Assembly (NCBI RefSeq): GCF_900499005.1
Contig: NZ_LS991318.1
Coordinates: 71,899-111,199 of the forward strand
DNA from: Actinomyces culturomici
GTDB lineage: Bacteria; Actinomycetota; Actinomycetes; Actinomycetales; Actinomycetaceae
Length of the DNA stretch: 39,301 bases
Direction of reading: 5' to 3'
The translations under genes and the position numbers were made by a program. Every line of letters begins with the position of its first letter. The first letter of the stretch is position 1. This document shows, piece after piece, positions 32,113 to 39,301 of the stretch. The notes beneath the pieces were generated by a model. It did no database searches. It was not told the origin of the DNA and saw nothing but the letters and a program-made list of their open reading frames with translations.

Positions 32113-33375
32113 ATGAAGCCGTACATTCCACGCCTCGTCGATGCGGAACTCGAGCGAGGGCTGCGCACGTCGGGCGCAGTTGAAGTATGCGGACCTCGGG
32201 CCTGCGGGAAGACGGAGACCGCGCGGCAGGCGGTGAATGCGGCGGGCGGTTCGCAAATCAGGCTGGATGTCGCCGGCGCGAGGATGGACTTGCTGCGTTC
32301 TGCGCCCGAGCAGATTCTCGTCGGGGACGTTCCGCGGCTCATTGATGAGTGGCAGTCGATTCCGGAAGTCTGGAACTTGGTGCGTCATGAGATCGACGAC
32401 CGGGGTGAGAAGGGGCAGTTCATCCTCACCGGATCATCGACTCCGGAGGAGGAGTCTCAACGTCACTCGGGGGCGGGCCGGATCAGGCGACTCACGATGA
32501 GGACGATGTCCCTCCTTGAGCGAGGGCTCGTTCAGGCGAATGTCTCCCTCGAAGCCCTCTTCGATGGGACGGCGGTCGCCGAAGGCGGGGTCGAAGCGAG
32601 TGTCTCCGACTACATCGAATGGATGGCGTCAGGTGGATGGCCGGGATTCGTAGGTCTCGACGCTGCGGATGCAGCAGACGAGGTTTCCGCGTACCTCGAG
32701 CAAATCGAGGAGCACGACTTCCCCATCGTCGGAGGGATGCGGCGCGATCCCAGAAGATTCCGGGCCTTCCTCGCGGCATACGCGGGTCTGGTCGCCCAAC
32801 CCGCATCTCTCGCCGCGGTCCGCCGGAGGATCGGTGAGATCTCGTCTTCAGAGCCCTCTGAGCAACTCATTCCGCTTCTCCATGACTTCGCCTGCCGTTT
32901 GTTCCTCGTTGAAGATCAGCCCGCATGGTCCCCTCGACTGCGTTCGAAGGCGAGCCTCGTTCAAACGCCGAAGCGTCACCTCGCCGATGTCTCGCTGGCG
33001 ATGAGCCTCCTCGGCGGTGCTCCGGAGCGGTTCGAATCGGACCCGGAGACTCTCGGCATCTTGTTCGAGTCGCTCGTTGTTCACGAGCTCCGGATCTACG
33101 CGCAGGCAATTCGTGCGCGCGGCGTATTTCATTTGAGAGACGGAAAGGGCCGCATGGAGATCGACGCGATCGTCGAGGCTCGTTCCGGAGACTGGATCGG
33201 TATTGAGGCGAAGCTCTCGCACCTTTCTGTCGATGAAGCCGCCGCGAATCTCCTTCGGGTGAGTTCCCAAGTCGAGCGTTCTCCCAGTGCGCTCGTCGTC
33301 GTTATTCCCTCCGGGCCCGTCGTCCACCGGTCCGACGGCGTCTGGGTCGTCCCGCTCGCGGGATTGCGCCCCTGA
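32113..33375 (+). CDS. AAA ATPase with DUF4143 domain
   Basis: The 420-residue protein has an AAA_14-type ATPase domain with Walker A in VCGPRACGKTETARQA (about residues 26-38) and Walker B in GDVPRLIDEWQSIPEVW, then sensor-like QFILTGSSTP. The C-terminal DUF4143 half includes LGILFESLVVHELRIYAQA and the PD-(D/E)xK-like segment GRMEIDAIVEARSGDWIGIE. Such proteins are common in commensal Actinobacteria with unproven function; a nuclease-like or defence role is possible from the fold. It is monocistronic, with two palindromes upstream and palindromic repeats on both sides, which suggests a mobile or recently acquired cassette. Confidence 0.87.
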   Translation: MKPYIPRLVDAELERGLRTSGAVEVCGPRACGKTETARQAVNAAGGSQIRLDVAGARMDLLRSAPEQILVGDVPRLIDEWQSIPEVWNLVRHEIDDRGEKGQFILTGSSTPEEESQRHSGAGRIRRLTMRTMSLLERGLVQANVSLEALFDGTAVAEGGVEASVSDYIEWMASGGWPGFVGLDAADAADEVSAYLEQIEEHDFPIVGGMRRDPRRFRAFLAAYAGLVAQPASLAAVRRRIGEISSSEPSEQLIPLLHDFACRLFLVEDQPAWSPRLRSKASLVQTPKRHLADVSLAMSLLGGAPERFESDPETLGILFESLVVHELRIYAQAIRARGVFHLRDGKGRMEIDAIVEARSGDWIGIEAKLSHLSVDEAAANLLRVSSQVERSPSALVVVIPSGPVVHRSDGVWVVPLAGLRP

Positions 33376-33385
33376 CCGACGTGAA

Positions 33386-33447
33386 GTGGAGGGGTTAGCG
33401 ACACGTGGAGGGGGTGTGGGTCCTCCACTTGTCGTGAACCCCTCCAC
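33386..33447. repeat. Palindromic ~61-bp element, copy 2
   Basis: It begins 11 bp after the ATPase stop. Left arm GTGGAGGGGTTAGCGACACG, right arm CCTCCACTTGTCGTGAACCC plus CTCCAC. It can act as a hairpin terminator for the ATPase gene. Confidence 0.85.
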
Positions 33448-33538
33448 TTGTGGGAGAGCGTACAGGTGGAGAGCTCGGGGAGTGGTGGGGCGGATGAAGG
33501 GGCCATGAGGCCCCCGCTCGACCCCGACGTGCGGTTGA

Positions 33539-33599
33539 TGGAGGGGTTAGCGACACGTGGAGGGGGTGTAGGTCCTCCACTTGTCGTGAACCCCTCCAC
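33539..33599. repeat. Palindromic ~61-bp element, copy 3
   Basis: Nearly identical to copy 2 and about 150 bp further on. It differs mainly in the loop base (GGTGTAGG against GGTGTGGG) and at the outermost base. Confidence 0.85.
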
Positions 33600-35030
<1,431 letters not shown>

Positions 35031-35070
35031 GTCCTGTCCGCATCAGTCACTCTTCCCGAACGGAGCCCGC

Positions 35071-35871
35071 GTGACCCCGCCCGAGCAGAGCGCCGAGGAG
35101 GCGCACCAGCCCCCGCCGCGCCGCGAGGACGGGGTCTCATCGTCGATCGACGAGGCCGGGGCCGCGCGCCCCGTCGAGGGGAACGGGGGAGGGGATGGTC
35201 CCGCGGAGGAGCCTCCTGCGACTCCGGTGTCGACGGCGCTGCGATTCGTCCGACTCTTCTCCGACCTCGTCAGCCCGGCGAACGTCGTCATGGCGCTCGC
35301 GGCTGTCGTCGTCCTCGTGACGGGACTGTTCGGCGGGTGGGCGGCGGCCGGCGACGACCCGGACCTCGTCGCCGAACTCGGCGCCTCCGACGAGGTCTCC
35401 GTCGCGCCCTTCGCCCTCACGGTCGACAGGGCGGGCTGGCTGTCGAACGTTGAACCGCTCGCCACCGCGTTCGAGCCGACGACGTACCTCGTCGTCAAGG
35501 CGCGCATCGAGGACGAGGCCGACCGGTGGGTGCCGAGGGCGATCCTCGTCGATGCGATGCGGATCCGCGAACTCGGCGAGGACGCGCCCGACCCGGTCGT
35601 CTACCGGGCGATCGACGGGACCCCGCTCAAGACCTTCCAGCCGGGCTTGGCCGGCGACTACCTTCTCGTGTGGACGCTCCCGGCCGACGCGCCGCGACCG
35701 TCTTCGCTCACCGTCGAGTACTTCTCGCACACGTGGCGCGCCTCGACCCTCGACGGCGGCATGTTCTGGACGGATCCGACGCTCGTCGCGACGCAGGTGC
35801 TCGCCGTGCGCGACAAGACGTCGTCCGGCGCCGATGGCGGCCAGTCCGCCGACTCGGGGGAGGGGGCCTGA
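35071..35871 (+). CDS. Anchored extracytoplasmic protein 1 of a three-gene cassette
   Basis: I recognise no family. The 266-residue protein from GTG 35071 has a Pro/Glu-rich cytoplasmic start, one membrane helix (VVMALAAVVVLVTGLFGGWA, about residues 71-91) and an extracytoplasmic domain with beta-strand character (VAPFALTVDRAGWLSN, TTYLVVKARIEDEADRWVP). A Ser/Gly/Asp tail ends it. Residues SSIDEAGAARP are encoded by a one-mismatch copy of the 18-bp repeat (35145-35162). The stop directly abuts the next ATG (TGAATG), so the three genes form an operon and perhaps a surface complex. Confidence 0.7.
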   Translation: MTPPEQSAEEAHQPPPRREDGVSSSIDEAGAARPVEGNGGGDGPAEEPPATPVSTALRFVRLFSDLVSPANVVMALAAVVVLVTGLFGGWAAAGDDPDLVAELGASDEVSVAPFALTVDRAGWLSNVEPLATAFEPTTYLVVKARIEDEADRWVPRAILVDAMRIRELGEDAPDPVVYRAIDGTPLKTFQPGLAGDYLLVWTLPADAPRPSSLTVEYFSHTWRASTLDGGMFWTDPTLVATQVLAVRDKTSSGADGGQSADSGEGA

Positions 35872-36462
35872 ATGGACGCGCGGATCTCCACCGGCGCCCT
35901 CACTGCGGTCGTCGTCATCGCGGGCCTCGCGATCGGCTCCGCCATCAACAAGGCGCTGCCCTCGACCTCGGACGTTCTCACCGAACCCTTCGTCCACGAG
36001 GCCGGAGTCGGCGACCTTGTCGACCTGCGCACCGGCGAGGTCGCCGCGACGCGGGTGCGCACCGCCCGCTCGATCGTCGCGGACGGCGGGACGCTCGCGA
36101 CCGAGGGGACCTGGGTCGTCGTCGACCTCGACTTCACCGCGAGGGCGAAGCCCTGGGCGCCCGGCAACGCGGCGCTCCTGTCGGCGTCGGGGCGCGAGTA
36201 CTCCGACCCCTACGAGCTGCACAGTTCCTGCGCCACCGGCCAGTCCGGCGTCGCGCAGCGCTGTCAGATCGCCGTCGAAGTCGTGACCGACGACCTGCCC
36301 GGACTCCGATTGCGGATCCCGGCCGCCCCGTCGGGCCGCATGGCGGGCGACGACGTCGCCCTCATCGACCTCGAGATCGCCGAGGGCTCCGACCTCGTGA
36401 ATTCCCCCGAGGAGCTCGTCGAGGTCGCGCGCCTCGCGTACGGGGAGGGGGATCTCGGATGA
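35872..36462 (+). CDS. Anchored extracytoplasmic protein 2 of the cassette
   Basis: The 196-residue protein has an N-terminal membrane helix (ALTAVVVIAGLAIGSAI) and an exported domain with two cysteines (in SSCATGQSGVAQRCQIAV) spaced for a disulfide. The preceding strands GTWVVVDLDFTARAK recall the DUF4352-like immunoglobulin fold seen in protein 1; the similarity is by eye only. It begins immediately after protein 1 and overlaps protein 3 (ATGA). Confidence 0.7.
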   Translation: MDARISTGALTAVVVIAGLAIGSAINKALPSTSDVLTEPFVHEAGVGDLVDLRTGEVAATRVRTARSIVADGGTLATEGTWVVVDLDFTARAKPWAPGNAALLSASGREYSDPYELHSSCATGQSGVAQRCQIAVEVVTDDLPGLRLRIPAAPSGRMAGDDVALIDLEIAEGSDLVNSPEELVEVARLAYGEGDLG

Positions 36463-37106
36463 GCCGCTGGTGGTCGCGGAACACGTGGGCGCTCCTCGCC
36501 CTCGTGCCGCTGGTCGTGACGGCGATCGGGGCGTCCTCGTTCCTCCTCGTGTCCGCCTACCTGCCGTGGGAGGACCCGCGCCAGATCCGCTCCGAGGGGA
36601 CCGCCTCGATCCCGTCCGACGGGCAGGGCATCGTCTACCCGAAAGGCGAAACCCTCACCGCGTCCTTCACTCCCGGCCCCGCGCGCGAGGTCGCGTCGAT
36701 GACGACGGGCACAGGGCTCGGCGAGACAACGACCGAGCCGGCGCCCGGCGCGCGCCTGTGGCGCATCCCCGTCGACGCGAGGGTCGACGCCGACTACGTC
36801 CTGAGCGCCTGCCAGTTCTCGATCCTCGACGCGGACGGCGTCGAGTACGGGGTGGGCCAGGCGAAGATCGTCGACGGGCGAGCAGACTCTGCCTACTTGG
36901 CGGGAACGTGCTTCCCCACCGGACTGATGGGGCCGACGACGGACATCGCGACCGATGAGTGGGTGCCCGCCTTCGAGGGATCCGAACGGCCCGAGGAGTA
37001 CTCGCTCGACCTCGTCGTCGCGCTGCCCGAAGGAGTGACCCCCGCCCGGCTGCGGATCGACATGGGGATCCGCGGGCGCTACTGGACGGTCGGGCTGCCC
37101 GGCTGA
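36459..37106 (+). CDS. Anchored extracytoplasmic protein 3 of the cassette
   Basis: The 215-residue protein has one N-terminal helix (WALLALVPLVVTAIGASSFLL) followed by an exported domain with cysteines in LSACQFSILDADGVEYG and LAGTCFPTGLMG, again a likely disulfide. No family is recognised. ATG 36459 overlaps the stop of protein 2. Its last 28 bp overlap tail-to-tail with the minus-strand membrane gene that follows. Confidence 0.7.
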   Translation: MSRWWSRNTWALLALVPLVVTAIGASSFLLVSAYLPWEDPRQIRSEGTASIPSDGQGIVYPKGETLTASFTPGPAREVASMTTGTGLGETTTEPAPGARLWRIPVDARVDADYVLSACQFSILDADGVEYGVGQAKIVDGRADSAYLAGTCFPTGLMGPTTDIATDEWVPAFEGSERPEEYSLDLVVALPEGVTPARLRIDMGIRGRYWTVGLPG

Positions 37107-38410
37107 GGAGCGACCGCGGGCTGCGGCGCTCCGATCGGCGCCTGCTTGGCCGCCGCCTCCGGGGACTCCGTCGCTTGCTGCGTGGCCGCAGCCTCGGGCT
37201 CTCGGCGCGAAAGGATGATCCGGTTGACGGTCGCCGCGATGATCGCGACCGCGACGACGATGTAGACGCACTGGGCGACGACGTCGATGAGCGGGGCGAC
37301 CGACTCCCAGAAGATCGCCGGATGCGGGCCGAGCGCCGTCCGGAAGAGACTCGCGACGCCGACGCGCAGCTGCGAGGCGAAGGCGAGGAGCAGGCAGAGG
37401 AACACCATCGGGAGAACGCCCGCGAAGGCGACCCTCCGGATCGCATTGAGCGTGTTCTGCACGGGCGACACGACGGGCTCGGCCACCTGGGCGGCGACGC
37501 GGCGCACCGGATTGGGGATCCGCTGGATCCGCTTCGTCATCTGCTCGGAGGTGACGAGGGGCGTCGCCTTCGGGATCGACGACCCGTAGATGGAGGCGCC
37601 GACCGCGAGCCAGGCGACCGGGACGATGACGAGGGCGCCCATCGATCCGACGAAGGAGGCGAACTGGTCGACCGCGCTCTGGATCGCGTGCTCGATCGGG
37701 CCGAGCACCGCGACGGCGTCGTCGAAGGCGCGCTCGATCCCGACGATCACCGCCCGGCCCATCACCCACGAGCGGATCCGCTCGATCGAGGAGGAGAACC
37801 AGGAGGCGAGGGCGACGAGCCACAGCGCCTCGAGGTACCCGGCGAAGCCCGCGACCGACAGGCGGTCCTTCCCGAGGTCGAAGCCGGCGATGGTCTTGCG
37901 GGCGACGAGCGCCGCGACGATGAGGACGGTCGCCTGCGCGTCCGTCGCGAAGTAGACGCGACCGAAGTCGGCGGCGAAGCCCTTGTTGTAGAACTCGTCG
38001 ACCGTCGCGTTGAAGAGGAACGCCTTGAGATCGGCCTTCACCATGCCCTCGGAGGCGTAGACCGCGAGGAAGGGGATGAGCACCTGGACGGTGAGGGCGA
38101 CGTCGGCGCGCACTCGGGCGCTCCTGTCACCCGCGGGCACCGAATCCGCGAGGCCCGGCAGGTCCGGCGCGAGGATTCGGAGCATGACGATCATCGCGAC
38201 GAGGCTCGCCAGGGGCGCGAGCGGGAGGAGGAGCATCGCGAGGAAGGCCGAGAGGTTCGACGCGGCGACGGCGAGCCAGAGGAGCGCCCCGTGAAGAGTG
38301 GCGCCGAGGAGGAACACCGCGGCGAGCACCGGCCAACGGGCGACGAGGAGTCGAAGCGCATCGGCGACGATGCCGAGCACCGAGCGCGCCGCTTCGGCAA
38401 GGGTCCGCAT
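37079..38410 (-). CDS. Polytopic membrane protein of unknown function
   Basis: The 443-residue protein has around eight to ten hydrophobic segments, for example WPVLAAVFLLGATLHGALLW, FLAMLLLPLAPLASLVAMIV, ALVIVPVAWLAVGASIYGSS and CVYIVVAVAIIAATVNRIIL, and an Ala/Pro/Gln-rich cytoplasmic tail. No motif identifies a function. ATG 38410 follows GAGG; longer in-frame starts exist but lack support. The C-terminal coding end overlaps that of cassette protein 3 by 28 bp on the other strand. Confidence 0.75.
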   Translation of the reverse strand: MRTLAEAARSVLGIVADALRLLVARWPVLAAVFLLGATLHGALLWLAVAASNLSAFLAMLLLPLAPLASLVAMIVMLRILAPDLPGLADSVPAGDRSARVRADVALTVQVLIPFLAVYASEGMVKADLKAFLFNATVDEFYNKGFAADFGRVYFATDAQATVLIVAALVARKTIAGFDLGKDRLSVAGFAGYLEALWLVALASWFSSSIERIRSWVMGRAVIVGIERAFDDAVAVLGPIEHAIQSAVDQFASFVGSMGALVIVPVAWLAVGASIYGSSIPKATPLVTSEQMTKRIQRIPNPVRRVAAQVAEPVVSPVQNTLNAIRRVAFAGVLPMVFLCLLLAFASQLRVGVASLFRTALGPHPAIFWESVAPLIDVVAQCVYIVVAVAIIAATVNRIILSRREPEAAATQQATESPEAAAKQAPIGAPQPAVAPQPGSPTVQ

Positions 38411-38756
38411 GCTGATCCTCACGTGTGACGAGTTCGAGGCGCCGAGCCGAAAGCGCCTGTCGGCGCGAAGGCCGCTCGTAGCGGCGAAGTGTGGAGCCCG
38501 GGGCTTAACGGCTCGGCGCGCGCACCAGCATAGCCGGGCGCGGGCACGGCGCGCCCGGCGGGAGGCGTGGGGATCGACACTCGTCGATGCGCCTCCCGCT
38601 CCCCGAGCGGGAAGGACCCCGTGCGGTTCTGGGGCCTCGAATCGCCTCCGACCGGCCGGACACGGGTCCCGATGATGGGCGCCCCGGCCCCATAGTGGGC
38701 CGTGGGGCGGCGCGCGGCGACCTCGCCCGCACTCGGATCGTGAGACGATGAACGGC
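38411..38756. promoter_or_regulatory. Divergent intergenic region with a strong hairpin
   Basis: There is no gene. GCGGGAGGCG (38558-38567) pairs with CGCCTCCCGC (38590-38599), and ATCGAC/GTCGAT continues the pairing inside, so 38558-38599 is nearly one stem. As it lies between divergent genes it is more likely a 5' leader or regulatory structure than a terminator of either. Confidence 0.55.
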
Positions 38757-39301
38757 ATGAACGACGCCCCCGAGCACCCCGAGCCGCCCCGTCGGCGCTC
38801 CCGCGCGCACAGCGCGGAGCCGCCGCTCGTCGGTTCTCGGCGCTCGCGCGCGCACTCGGGCGCCCGTCGCTCGGACTCCGGGCGTTCCGACGACCGGCCC
38901 GCCGGGATCCTCGGGCTCGCGACGGACTTCGCGACCGCGACCCTGTCGATCGGGTCGGGCATGCGCGTCTCGGCCTACGCGGTCCTCGTCTTCTCCGCGG
39001 CCTCGATCGTCCTGTGGCTCCTCCCCGGCTCCGCCTGGACCTACGGGCCCGTCGTCGGCTTCGCCGGGATCTGCCTCGCCCTCGGATGGAGCGCCCTTAC
39101 CGGCATCGAGCTGCCCCTCCCGACGATCGTCCTCCTCGCGCTCGCCGGCGCGCTGATCCCCGCCGTCGTCGCCTACACCGGGGACCTCGCCGACGCCGTC
39201 CCCCTCATCGGCCTCGCCGTCATCGGCGTCGCCGCCACGACCCTCGCGACTGCGCCCTCCCCGCACGACCGCTCGATCACCCCGCCCGAAGAGGACCCCG
39301 C
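38757..39301 (+). CDS. Membrane protein, 3' end beyond the window
   Basis: From ATG 38757 (or 38748, in frame) the protein starts with an Arg/Ser-rich region in which RRSRAHS occurs twice, then hydrophobic segments AYAVLVFSAASIVLWLL, YGPVVGFAGICLALGWSALT, PLPTIVLLALAGALIPAVVA and AVPLIGLAVIGVAATTLAT. It is open to the window end. No family is assigned. Confidence 0.65.
   Translation, partial: MNDAPEHPEPPRRRSRAHSAEPPLVGSRRSRAHSGARRSDSGRSDDRPAGILGLATDFATATLSIGSGMRVSAYAVLVFSAASIVLWLLPGSAWTYGPVVGFAGICLALGWSALTGIELPLPTIVLLALAGALIPAVVAYTGDLADAVPLIGLAVIGVAATTLATAPSPHDRSITPPEEDP

Overview
The window is high-GC actinobacterial chromosome, most likely from the Actinomyces/Schaalia group (Actinomycetaceae). 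Evidence: Lsr2, a CarD-IspD-IspF-CysS-RlmB core neighbourhood, a SenX3-RegX3-type two-component system with a GTTCACC PHO box, and an 1100-residue type II-C Cas9 of the compact zinc-ribbon kind known from Actinomyces naeslundii. The window begins at a contig end: bases 21-53 match an Illumina Nextera adapter with three mismatches, so the first ~53 bases are not genomic.

Layout. 54-2648 (minus): a MarR regulator, an FMN reductase and a luciferase-like monooxygenase in an overlapping operon (CE1759/CE1758-type pair) with a palindromic operator candidate. 2974-5107 (plus): lsr2, gpmA and a TacA/TacT-like toxin-antitoxin pair. 5229-7876: phoU diverging across a PHO box from senX3-regX3; here senX3 has lost its ATP-binding N-box to a frame-shifting deletion and regX3 carries a 24-bp internal duplication. 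8090-18226: carD, ispD, an MFS transporter, a repeat-rich non-coding stretch, a methyltransferase and ispF on the minus strand, thrC, cysS, a small-RNA candidate, an inserted DUF3800 gene and rlmB. 18227-27056: a complete type II-C CRISPR-Cas locus of lower GC.

The CRISPR locus holds a leader with an extended -10, 59 repeats of 36 bp and 58 spacers on the plus strand, then convergent cas2, cas1 and cas9 on the minus strand. A tracrRNA gene lies immediately upstream of cas9 on the same strand; its promoter, anti-repeat, nexus-like hairpin and terminator can all be read directly. Each repeat ends in an extended -10 (TGATAACAT), as in Neisseria, so each spacer may have its own promoter. Three spacers are duplicated exactly, and one pair differs only at two positions in the expected PAM-proximal seed.

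27156-39301: a DUF817 membrane protein; a small Met/Lys/Asp-repeat lipoprotein diverging from a CcdA-thioredoxin (DipZ-like) gene that is cut by an in-frame stop and followed by a perfect 29-bp inverted repeat; an SPFH protein with a ribbon-helix-helix partner; an AAA/DUF4143 ATPase flanked by palindromic repeats; purA; a three-gene cassette of anchored extracytoplasmic proteins; and two further membrane proteins, the last cut by the window end.

Three dispersed short-repeat families fill the gaps between genes. One is an 18-bp element with five exact and two one-mismatch copies; three of these lie inside genes, always in the frame that reads Ile-Asp-Glu-(Gly/Ala)-Gly-Ala.
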